DNA of 64,000 nucleotides from Proteles cristata cristata (Eukaryota; Chordata; Mammalia; Carnivora; Hyaenidae). This document shows positions 35,410-45,033 of the stretch, one piece after another. Numbering within the stretch: position 1 is the stretch's first letter; every line of letters starts with the position of its first letter. The translations under genes were made by a program, and so were the position numbers. The stretch is from positions 2,956,501 to 3,020,500 of the forward strand of contig JAESUZ010000756.1 of the NCBI GenBank assembly GCA_017311185.1, written 5' to 3'. The notes below the pieces were generated by a model that worked only from the letters and a program-made list of their open reading frames with translations, did no database searches and was not told the origin of the DNA.

Positions 35410-35600
35410 AACAGTGTAGGTTAATTGTGCTTCTATATATATACTTATATTTATCCTAAATGTTTACATTATATTGTATTGTGATAACTCTGGATTAGAT
35501 TTCTTAATCAAATATTATATAAATATAATATTTACATACATTATATGTAATATACTGTATATTTATATATTGCATATAATGTGTATAAAAACATATATAG
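35354..35600. repeat. AT-rich dinucleotide region
   Basis: An (AT)n/(GT)n tract at 35354-35409 is followed by about 190 bp of TATA-rich, partly self-complementary sequence. Confidence 0.8.
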
Positions 35601-36420
35601 TATTGAAATAAAAATATATATACTTTATAGAAACATGATTAACATACAGGATTATATTAGCCACCGGTGCACAACGTAGTGATCCAGCAATGCCGTGCAT
35701 TACTCAGCACTCACCACGAGAAGTGTAGTCACCATCTGTCCCCACACAACAGTAATACAATATTTTTTACTACATAGACGGTATATTTAAAGCAGCCACC
35801 TCCTCTGTCTACTGCAGGTGAGCCCTGGCTGAGGCTTCTTACTGTAGCAGGTGCAGGAGGGCCTCAAGATGAGTGACCCTGGGTCCTGCAGTTGACAGGA
35901 GGCATTGAGATAGCGGCCCAATCAGAAACTCCATGACGCTCAGGAAGGGAAAGAGGAGGAAGGGGCTGACGGGGAGGGAAAGCAAGAAAGGAACACACCA
36001 GGAGAAAAGTTGATGAAAAGATACATTCGCAGAGGCTAAGGAGTCGTCTTCATTACCTAGAAAGGAAGAATACAAAAAGTGTAAGCTTACACTCTTTCTT
36101 GTAAATAGTACAACACGAATACCCCCCCCTGCCCCCAACAAAGAGATGTGTAAGACAGCGAAGGCACATAGAGAGAAAGAGAGAGAGAGAGAGTCTAACT
36201 TCCCCCACCAAGTTGCTTTTACTTAACAGTTTAGGTCAGTTTCAACTAGGTCACAAGGATGTGTGTATCTTCAGAATAAAGTCTTTAATCGGCTGATGGA
36301 TATGAAAAAATAAATTACTGTGGCAAAATGTAATAAACGTTAAAGGGAAAATGATGAGGGTAATATAACTACATTGATTTAACTAGGATGATATAGAGGA
36401 ATTGTCTGTTTTATAGGTTT
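35601..36420. other. Non-coding; (GA)n near 36171-36193
   Basis: 35620-35770 (ATTATATTAGCCACCGGTGC, ATTACTCAGCACTCACCACG) could be an old L1 or LTR scrap. An open minus stretch of 100 codons at 35839-36141 has no motif. A short (GA)n lies at 36171-36193. Confidence 0.35.
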
Positions 36421-36506
36421 CTAGATGTCTATTAGTGGCTCTGTATTAAGGAATAGGGCTGTTCTCTTGATATACTTAAGAGCTGTCAGTAATTCCTATT
36501 TCACAG

Positions 36507-36611
36507 TCCACCGCTTCAATTCAGAAAGTGTGTTCCAGCCCTTGGTGACCCCATCCCGGAGGCACTGGAGGGTGACCAGCTGCCACAGGTTCGCGTTCAG
36601 GCGGCTATCGG
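36507..36611 (+). other. Exon-like CpG-bearing segment, unassigned
   Basis: Within AT-rich surroundings these 105 bp (divisible by three) are G+C-rich with several CpGs. They are preceded by TTCCTATTTCACAG and followed by GTAAGC, plausible splice sites. Two plus frames stay open, one starting PPLQFRKCVPALGDPI and one starting HRFNSESVFQPLVTPS. The complementary strand is open as well, up to a stop after ...LKRWTVK. I do not recognise any of these peptides. It could be a cassette exon, a non-coding RNA exon, an old exapted repeat, or chance. Confidence 0.25.
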
Positions 36612-37339
36612 GTAAGCAGCTGTATTATTCAAAATTGGGCTGCATTTAAGAGGAGCCAATCACTTCAGCCACCTCCCCTCTGCCCTGCCACCTTGTGACA
36701 CTGCGGTGTCATTTGTTTTAATCACTCCTGGCGTTGGGCTCATTATGTCCTGATCATCTCTGGAGACAGTAGCCTCCTTGGTGGGGAGAAATGGTAATTG
36801 AGGACATTTAGGGAGCAGGCATCCTGCCAGTCCCTGGGGGCATTTATCCCCAAGAGATAGGGCACCTTCCGAGGATAAAGCAATAGACTTGAGCTTTAGG
36901 TAGAATGTCACTTTCCCACTATAATGCCACTGACCTATAAAAAAGTAACCTATCATTCCCCATGGCCTACAGAATTAAGCCCAAACTATTATCCGGAAAG
37001 AAAGGAGAAAACTCATCATTTCTGGTTACTTTCCAGGCATCACGCACTGTGCTGGACACTTGCCGGTGTTAACTCATTTAATACCCAAATTAATGCTTTT
37101 TAAATAAGATGGCATCTGTGACTGTCCCTATCAGAGACCCAGCCTAATGATATGCGTTGCTCCTTTACACGTAAGTATCCTTAATGATATTTTTCTTGCT
37201 CCTTCCACTTAATGTAGCAAAGACCATCTGGCTATTTTTCAAGCATCTAGATGAGGATAAAGCCCTGGAAGGGTCTGGATGTCTCTCTGTAGTCTCAAGC
37301 TGTGTGTCCTTGGCCCAGGCACACATCCTATCTAGGCTC
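36612..37339. other. Non-coding with L2/MIR-like traces
   Basis: 37030-37110 (CAGGCATCACGCACTGTGCT, GTTAACTCATTTAATACCC) resembles MIR. Nothing else was recognised. Confidence 0.45.
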
Positions 37340-37590
37340 CAGTGATATTCTCAGCCTGGATGAAGATGAGACTAGTAGTTGTCAAGTAGGATCCATTTTG
37401 CTCCCTCCCTAGGGGGCCATTTAGCAATGTCTGAAGATATTTTTGACCGTCCACTGGTGGGGGCTGGGGGCTGTTGGTATCTAGTACGTAGAAGCCAGGG
37501 ATCCTGTCAAACACCCTGCAATGCACAGGACAGGACACCAGAGCAATGATTTAGCCAGCACAAAATGTCCATAGTGGTTGAGAAATCTAA
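37340..37590 (+). mobile_element. MER20-like hAT-Charlie MITE
   Basis: Internal landmarks in order: GGGGGCCATTTAGCAATGTC, TGAAGATATTTTTGACCGTC, GGTATCTAGTACGTAGAAGC, AATGCACAGGACAGGACAC and a right end GTGGTTGAGAAAT. The left terminus CAGTGATATTCTCAGCCTGG is decayed. Confidence 0.8.
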
Positions 37591-37979
37591 TCTGGAGTTA
37601 TCACAAAGGGTTTTTCTGAGTCCTTTCCTACTGGTAACCCCTTACTGTTTTCTGCTCATTTCCCACATTCAGGTCAGTCGATGCTACTTTGTGCCCACAC
37701 TTCATCCCAAAACATGAGTTCCTCTCCCACCTCTCTAACTTTCCTCATGCTGTTCCCTAGCCCTACTTGGCATCTTCCTCACTTCTGCTGCTGAGATGCT
37801 GGCCATTCCTCGAGCCCCATCTCAAATGGGAGGGTATTTCCTTCCTGTCTAACTTATGAAATAGGTTCATGCTGCCTCAGAATCAAAGATACTGAAAGAC
37901 AGTTTGGATCTTTGACCTCAAAGAAGTTAGTTCTCCAGTTTTTATGCTGTTCAAAGATCCTCTTTTAATATTAATGGTG
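37591..37979. other. Possible L2 remnant
   Basis: 37600-37860 is C/T-rich text (CCTTTCCTACTGGTAACCCC, CTTCCTCACTTCTGCTGCTG) in the style of L2 interior. The assignment is weak. Confidence 0.35.
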
Positions 37980-38150
37980 GCTATTATTTATTAAATTCCT
38001 ATTATCTGTATGGCACCATATTGTGTGAAACTGATTTCAAAAGATATATCATTTGATCTTCATAACAGCCCTCCAGGGCAAAGACTATCCCCATTTTGCA
38101 GACGGAGAACTGAAGCTCAGGGAAGCCACATCGTTTAGTCAAGGTAAACG
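37980..38150 (+). repeat. MIR SINE fossil
   Basis: Reads TTTGATCTTCATAACAGCCC, CCCCATTTTGCAGACGGAG and AACTGAAGCTCAGGGAAGCC. Confidence 0.82.
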
Positions 38151-38170
38151 TTGATTCTTTGGATGCATTT

Positions 38171-38401
38171 AAAAAAATGTTTTTAATGTTTTTTATTTAT
38201 TTCTGAGAGAGAGAGAGAGAGAGAGAGAGAACATGAGCAGGGAGGGTCAGAGAGAGAGGAAGACACAGAATCTGAAGCAGGCTCCAGGCTCTGAGCTAGC
38301 TGTCAGCACAGATCCCAACACGGGGCTCGAACCCATGAACTGTGAGATCATGACCTGAGCCGAAGCCAGACGCTTAACTGACTGAACCACCCAGGCGCCC
38401 C
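38171..38401 (-). mobile_element. Felid SINE, antisense
   Basis: Target duplication GGATGCATTT at 38161-38170 and 38402-38411. Head complement ACCACCCAGGCGCCCC; a (GA)n run lies in the middle. Confidence 0.92.
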
Positions 38402-38411
38402 GGATGCATTT

Positions 38412-38815
38412 TTTTTTTTAAATATTCAGTGTTACTAAGTGACCAATCATGGATTCCGAACCAAATATGTGTGGCTCTAAAACTGTGAAAGTTCTTTCCA
38501 CAGTGCAGCGGAGACTCTTACTACCTGTATGTTTATAAGGGATGAAGCCACTCTAAACTACTTAAAGTAAGCCAGGATCCAAGTTGTTGCTAAAGGCAAC
38601 TTAGTAGAGCTTGTTAGATAAGTAATCTCAGTATCCTACGCAAATCAGTCCTGTAGCTACAGGCACGAAAGGTAGTTTTGGAGGTAGAGAAAAAGGTTAT
38701 TCAATCCCTTTCCTAGAGGGGGAAGTCATAGAAAATTCTGTGATTACAGCAAACTAATCTTAGGGATTGCCAAACAGCTTTTAGAAAAAAGAAACTAGTT
38801 GATGGTAGAGAAGGT
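38412..38815. other. Non-coding, nothing recognised
   Basis: No gene or confident repeat. Confidence 0.5.
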
Positions 38816-38819
38816 ACAT

Positions 38820-39250
38820 ACATTTCTCATCCATAGCTGCATAAACAGTTGCCTCAAAATTTGTGCATCACAGTTTCTGTGCATCAGAGTTTGGAAGAGG
38901 CTTAGATGGGTGATTCTGGATCAGCATCTCTCATGAGGCTGCAGTCACCCATATGCTTTCAAGGTGGCTCATTTCTGCCACTGGCAAGGCAGTGCAGGGT
39001 TTGGACAGGAGGCCTCAGTGCTTTGCCATATGGGTCTCCCCAGAGGGCTGCTCCAGTGTCGTCATTACATGGCAGCTGACTTGCTCCAGAGTGAGTGATC
39101 CAAAAGAGAGTGATACAGAAACTAGGAGAGCTTTTATGACCCAGCCTTGGAAATCACATCGTTTCCAGCTCTGTTCTACTGGCTGAGAAGCCAAGCCCTG
39201 TTCACTGAAAGAGGGGAATACCCAATGGCATGAATCCCAAGAGTGGAGGG
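38820..39250. repeat. Probable LTR-like dispersed repeat fossil
   Basis: The text CATAGCTGCATAAACAGTTG, CACAGTTTCTGTGCATCAGA, CTCATGAGGCTGCAGTCACC and CATTACATGGCAGCTGACTT follows a mid-size mammalian repeat that I associate with LTR/MaLR-type elements read in reverse. The name is not secure. Confidence 0.45.
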
Positions 39251-40787
39251 CACAAGGATTATTATGGCCACGCTATGACACACTTATTTTAAATCTGAAA
39301 AAGATCAATTGCAGAACAGATTCCCAAGGCTGCCATACCCACACCTCCACTTGAGGGCACGCTGCTGCATGAGACTTTGACACCAGGCCAGTTCAAATCT
39401 GGAAGAGCTTGGGTGTCAGGGATGGAGTCAGAGCATGATACAAAGTGTACATTCTATGTCAGTTCTGGAATACCGGGGTAGAGTTTCTCAGAGCTGAAGG
39501 ACCAAGTAGTCATAAAGTTCTCTAGAGCCCTCAACACGGATGGGTTAAGTAAAGGGAAAAGATTACAAATAGAAAAAAAGAAAAGAAACTGGGGACCACC
39601 AGCAAAAGACTAAACACATTGATGTTGTTGTTGGTTTTCCCTTCTAGAAATTTCCAAGATGGTTTGTGTGATGTATGTGGTTCTGATAGAGAAAGGGCTG
39701 TAGAGCGGAGGAAAGCTAAGAGGATTACAGCCCGAGACGTCAGGAGGGAGAGGCCAGTACTAGCAGAGAGATCTCAAATCTGTTGATAAAAGCAGGGAGA
39801 GAACAGTTGTTACTTGTGAGACAATATATTTTGTGCAGACCCATGAAGGGTGGGAAACTAAAGCCAAGGCATGAGTGTCATTAGTATTGCATGCCCACTA
39901 TGGAAAGGAAATAGTGTCCAGTGTCTGTGGGACGTGAACCAGCTTATCCAGCAAGTTCTCTTATCAACTGATAGCCAATGTCATATGATGCCAATATAAT
40001 GTTCAACACATATATTGTATGGGATTTTCTATTAACTAAACTCCTTAATCCGACTTTATAACAGAAGCACTATTCTCACATTTCATATGATCCAAGGATC
40101 CTTGTTAAGAAATAGTATGCTACTTGCAACATCCATGAAACTTACTGTATTGGGGAAGCCAGGGAATAAATAAACCTGGAAAAATGTTATAATTAGCATA
40201 CTAAGATGAAGGTACAATATTCAGTAAAATAACAAGAGCTATCAGAGTAGCGGAAGACAAATAGAGGCAAGGTACCTTTGTAATTGTAGGAACTTCACTA
40301 GTCAAAACACAACATAATTCTATCACTTACCAGCATTGTAACTTACTCATATTATTTCTTTTGTCTATGCCTTGGTTTCTTTATCTAAAAATCATAATGT
40401 TAATAGTACCTACCTCATACAGTTTTTGAAATTTTTAAATGAGCTACCACTCGCAAAGTGCTCTGACTGATTAAGCAAGAAGCATGCTTTAAGCAGAGGT
40501 TATTTGTCATTAGCTCAGAGGTTAGGTCATGTTATTCACAAAGATGATCTATTTTGACATTTGTTTTGCTTTAACCGTTTTAACAAGATATCTGAATACT
40601 TTATGGAAAATTGATGTTTTAATACAAATGAGTGTTGGATTAGAGCAACCATCTTATATTTCAGGAAAAATGTTTATGTTTAGACCACATATTTTGGACC
40701 ACAAAATATGGTTGTGCACTATCGCCTCCTCGTGGCAACATGGTTAAATTGCAGCTTTCTAGAAGAGCTATCATCGCTGAAAATGTA
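39251..40787. other. Non-coding; MIR fossil at 40300-40475
   Basis: 40300-40475 is MIR-like (TTGGTTTCTTTATCTAAAAATC, AGTACCTACCTCATACAGT). 40130-40290 resembles the old dispersed repeat. The rest is unassigned. Confidence 0.5.
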
Positions 40788-40804
40788 AAAAACAATGGTG
40801 GTAT

Positions 40805-41292
40805 CAACAAGAGCCAAACTATGGAAAGAGTCCAGATTTCTACTGACTGATGAATGGATAAGGAAGATGCAGTGCATATACACAATGGACTATTACTAAG
40901 CCATCAAAAAGGATGAAATCTTGCCATTTTGCAACAACATGGAATAATGCTAAGTGAAATACAGTCAGAAAAAGACAAATAGCATATGATTTCACTCATA
41001 TGTAGAGTTTACATTACAAGACAGATGAACATAGGGGAAGGGAAAAAAGGGGAGAGAGGGAGAGAAGGAAGCAAACCATAAGAGATTCTTAACTACAGAG
41101 AACAAACTGAGGGTTGCTGAAGGAGGGTGAGTGGGGGATGGACTAACTGGGTGATGGGTATTAAGGAGTGTGCTTGTGACAAGCACTGGGTGTTGTATAT
41201 AAGTGATGAGTCACTAAATCCTACATCTGAAACCAATTTTACCATATGTGTTAACTAACTAGAATTTAAATAAAAACTTGACAAACAACAAC
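40805..41292 (+). mobile_element. L1 3' end, 5'-truncated
   Basis: Begins in the ORF2 tail (TGAATGGATAAGGAAGATGC, TGGACTATTACTAAGCC, AACAACATGGAATAATGC) and continues through the 3' UTR to AATAAAAACTTGACAAACAAC. Target duplication AAACAATGGTGGTAT / AAACAATGATGGCAT (from about 40789 and 41294). It is more diverged than the L1 at 22.6 kb. Confidence 0.9.
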
Positions 41293-41308
41293 AAAACAAT
41301 GATGGCAT

Positions 41309-41342
41309 GATACCACTATGTAAATGATACCACTATGTAAAT
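41309..41342. repeat. 17-bp exact tandem duplication
   Basis: GATACCACTATGTAAAT occurs twice in a row (41309-41325 and 41326-41342), directly after the L1 target duplication. Confidence 0.95.
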
Positions 41343-42287
41343 CCAAGTGGCCATTGTCCAAACTGCAGAATTCTGTGAAGGAGAGAAAAACCAGATGCAC
41401 CATTTTATGGGTCTCTTAACAGTCTGAAGAGATCGGTGATGAACTGCACTTATCCCATATTGTGAGTCCTGGAATTCATCCGTGGTCCAGATCAATCAGG
41501 CTGAGCCCGAGAGAGCACACCATCCTAAGTCTTTTCCAAAATAAACCAGGCTCACGTCGTGTCAGGAACTGGGTATTTGGTGTCACTTGTGAAAAATCAA
41601 AAGAAAAGCTTTTCTAGTTTCTTTGCAATGTCTTTAGTAGATTAAGAGTTACAATCACAAGAAAACAGAGAGCCATGATAACACACTCTGCACATTTTGT
41701 GCTTCTAGCTAGTCCCAGGATTCGGTATTAATAGATTTTCCACTCCAAGTGTTCTTACTTGAGCGACTGCAAGTTACACTGATGAAAGGGAAGTAGCAAT
41801 TACTACTCAGACATGTTCTTGTGGACAGCTATTGGTCTCCAAGCCGCTTTTTATTTATTTATTTATTTTTTAAGATGCTTAGTTGTCATTTGCTTCTATC
41901 CTGCTGGAGAGTGAAGTGACACTGAATAAAGATGTTGACAACAAAAGAAAGTGCTCCTGGGATTTGTGAGATCTCTTTCTCTATCCACCTATTTGGATCA
42001 AACTATTCCTGAATATACTCCCTTAACTGCTCCTGGCCATTTCCAAGCCTGCCCTGACCACTCTCCCGACCCATCCTTTACTTCATATCAAAACAGATAA
42101 ACCCAACAGCTTTAGGCTCAGCTGTGATTACCTAGTTATGCGTCTACTTCTCTTATCTCCCAGAGCAATAGTGTTTCAACCAAGATGCCAATGAAAGTCA
42201 CGTGAGTTTTTGCAAACGAGATATGCTTAAGCTACTATCCTCACCCTCAAAGTTATACTAACTCAGAAGCTCTAAGTGCGAAGTGCA
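41343..42287. other. Non-coding, nothing recognised
   Basis: No gene or confident repeat. A (TTTA)n scrap lies near 41852-41868. Confidence 0.5.
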
Positions 42288-42300
42288 GGAATGTGCTCTT

Positions 42301-42508
42301 TTTAAGTTTATATATTTTGGGAGAGAGAAAGAAAGAGAGCACAAGCTGGGTAGGAACAGAGAGAGTGAGGGAGAGAGAGAATCCAAAGCAGGCTCCATGC
42401 TGTCAACGCAGAGCCCAATGAAGGGCTCAAACTCACAAAGTGTGAGATCACGGCCTGAGCTGAAATCAAGAGTCAGACGTTTCACCGACTGAGCCACCCA
42501 GGTGCCCG
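42301..42508 (-). mobile_element. Felid SINE, antisense, older
   Basis: Target duplication GGAATGTGCTCTT (42288-42300) / GGAATGTGCATTT (42509-42521). Head complement GAGCCACCCAGGTGCCC. Confidence 0.92.
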
Positions 42509-42536
42509 GGAATGTGCATTTTATAAAGAATCTCTT

Positions 42537-42757
42537 GGGGCACCTGGGTGGTTCAGGTGATTAAGCATCCGACTTTAGCTTGGGTCAACTTCTTACAGTT
42601 CGTGGGCTCGAGCCCCGCATCGGGCTCTGTGCTGACAGCTCAGAGCCTGGAGCCTGCTTCAGATTCTGGGTCTCCCTCTCTCTCTCTGTCCCTCCTTCTG
42701 CTCTCTTTCTCTCTCTCTCAAAAAATGAATAAATGTTAAAAATTAAAAAAAAAAAAA
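42537..42757 (+). mobile_element. Felid SINE
   Basis: Target duplication AAAGAATCTCTT (42525-42536) / AAAGAATCTCTA (about 42756-42767). The head GGGGCACCTGGGTGGTTCAG lies 28 bp from the head of the antisense SINE at 42301-42508, giving a head-to-head inverted pair. Confidence 0.93.
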
Positions 42758-42767
42758 AGAATCTCTA

Positions 42768-43205
42768 GGAGCTCCTGATGCATGGCTTCCCCTAACAAGG
42801 ACAGTGATATCCCATGTGACCTTAAGGAGACAGTCTGTTCCCAAAGGCCCAGGAGCAGGCAACACGGCTTGCTCTGCCCACTTACCTGTGTCTGTGCTCA
42901 TTGTTGCATCTCTAGTTCTGAGTAGATGCAAACTATACTTAAGCCTTCCTTTTGCATATCCCTTTTTGCCAGCCCTTCTGTTTTTTCCCCCCAAACCAAA
43001 GTCACAGACCGATTACATTCTCAGGACATGAGCAGAATTGAGAATTGGACAATTGTGTTCTTCAGTGGAAGGTGTCCTTCACATGACCGGAGGAATGGCC
43101 ATATGAGAAGGGGAAGGGGACACAGCTCTAGCATCACAGAGAAACAAGGCTGGAGACTGTTTCAGAACTGATCTGACACAAGATTTCTAAGCCACATCAT
43201 ACCAT
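42768..43205. other. Non-coding, nothing recognised
   Basis: Open stretches of 75-83 codons overlap here in several frames. None has a motif. Confidence 0.5.
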
Positions 43206-43209
43206 AGTA

Positions 43210-44755
43210 ACAACTCTTGAAGTGTGGTCTGGAGACCCCTGGGGGTGCCCAAGACCTTCTCAGAAGTTCATGAGATCAAGACTATTTTTTTTTTTCTTTC
43301 TAAAACTGCCAAGACATTATTTGCCTAATTCACTACATGGATACTTCCTCTAATAGGTCAGAGCAGAGCTAGAATTATAACAAGAAATGAGGCGCTGGCA
43401 TTAAACTGTATCTGTAGTCATTGTGTTCCTTATGTCCTTGTGGCAGGAAAAAAGAAATTGCCCATTTCACATAGCAAGAATCTTAAAGAATTGGTAAAAA
43501 TTAATTTTGTTAAATATCGATCTTTACTACATGCCTTTTTGATGTTCGACAAACTGAGAAGTACACAGAAAGCACTTCCTGTGCATAAGAAAAGAAGGGT
43601 GGTTTACCTAAACAAATGCAAGTGTGCCAGTGTTTTAGTGGCAAGCTGAACTTGCTGCTTTTTGCATGAAACAGCATTTTTTCTTGAGTGAGTGACAAAC
43701 TATGATTGTTCCAATTATGATTGAACTGGTAGACTTCTTCTTTTTTTTTTTAAATGAATGATTGTGTCTCTCATTTCAAGGAAAACAATTGATGGTACTT
43801 ATTGCCAATGATAAAATCGGAGCATTCAAAAAATAAAATAGAATTTTGGAACACTTTTACCAGGAGCTTGGCAGATACTGCATACTGACAAACATTAAGT
43901 TTTCTGGTGTTTTACAATGAAGACATCAGCATTTGGAAGATCTATATAAAGTCAGCAAACTAATATTGCCTAAAGGATCATTCATGAACAGGCATTGATA
44001 AAAGGTTCATTCAAAATGCAAGACTGAAGGGCATCAAACTGGCTCCTTCGGTTAAATGGCAGACTCTTGATTTCCGCTCACATCATGATCTCGAAGTTCG
44101 TGAGATAAAGTCCTACATTGGGCTCCACTCTGTGCCGAGCCTGCTTCTAATTCTCTCTCTCCCTATCTCTCTGACCCTCCCCTGCTCACACTTGCTCTGT
44201 CTTTAAATAAATAAACTTAAGAAATTTTTCAGAATGCAAGACAGATTCACAGATTTTAGTGTGGCAAATTATGAAGTATTCATTAATATGATTTCAAATC
44301 GCACATTGCAACTAACCTTTAAGAAACCACCACTTTTTGATTTGGGTGTTATAGCAAAGAATATCTACAATTATCCAAAAAGCTATTAAAATACTCCTTC
44401 CTTTTCAAACTACATACTTTGTAATTTAATGTAAAAGTAGATATGACAATGCTGTTATGTTCTATCAAGCCTGGTATTAAAGGGATTTTCAAGAATATAG
44501 AGTCCTGTCTTCTTCTTCTTATTTTTTTGTGTTGAATACATACACCTATTTTCCATAATATATTTAATTTATTTTTATATGTAATGGGTTTAGTGTTGCT
44601 AAGTGAATTAATAGGTACATTAATAGATACAATTAAAAATTAATTCCAATTTTTAAATTTTTATTACTGTGACTACAGATAGATATTAATGACCTACACA
44701 AAAGCTTTTCAATGGGGCAGGGTTTCTTACAAAGGTAAACAGATCCTGAGACTGA
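43210..44755 (+). mobile_element. hAT-Charlie-like DNA transposon relic with transposase remains
   Basis: The left part reads GTGTGGTCTGGAGACCCCTG, GGGGGTGCCCAAGACC, GACATTATTTGCC and the right part AAAAGCTTTTCAATGGGGCAGG then GATCCTGAGACTGAAAA. This matches the ends of a common Charlie-group element whose transposase resembles host ZBED/FAM200 proteins. The interior follows that transposase in order with many stops. The best open piece is 43440-43649 (SHSKNLKELVKINFVKYRSL, RSTQKALPVHKKRRVVYL); later come TTTGGAAGATCTATATAAAG and AACTAACCTTTAAGAAACCA. A SINE at 44028-44228 interrupts it. Inactive. Confidence 0.75.
44028..44228 (+). mobile_element. Older felid SINE inside the hAT relic
   Basis: Target duplication TCAAAATGCAAGACTGA (44011-44027) / TCAGAATGCAAGACAGA (44229-44245). 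The head has decayed (GGGCATCAAACTGGCTCC); CTTGATTTCCGCTCACATCA and AAATAAATAAACTTAAG remain. Because it is inserted in the transposon, it is younger than it. Confidence 0.88.
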
Positions 44756-44803
44756 AAATTGACAGCCAGTAGAAAAAGACTCACACTTTCTACTGAAAAT
44801 CTT

Positions 44804-45020
44804 TTTTTTAAACTTTATTTATTTGTGTTGAGAGAGAGAGAGAACAAAATGTGGGAAGGCAAGAGGGACAGAGGGAGAGAGAGACAGAAAGAATCCCAAG
44901 CAGGCTCTGCACTGTCAGCACAGAGCCTGACACGGGGCTTTATCTCCTGAGCGCTGAGATCGTGACCTGACCAGAGAGACTGAATCAGAAGCTTAACCAA
45001 TTGAGTCACCCAGGCACCCC
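44804..45020 (-). mobile_element. Felid SINE, antisense, older
   Basis: Target duplication-like TACTGAAAATCTT (44791-44803) / TGTTGAAAGTCTT (45021-45033). Head complement GTCACCCAGGCACCCC. Confidence 0.88.
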
Positions 45021-45033
45021 TGTTGAAAGTCTT

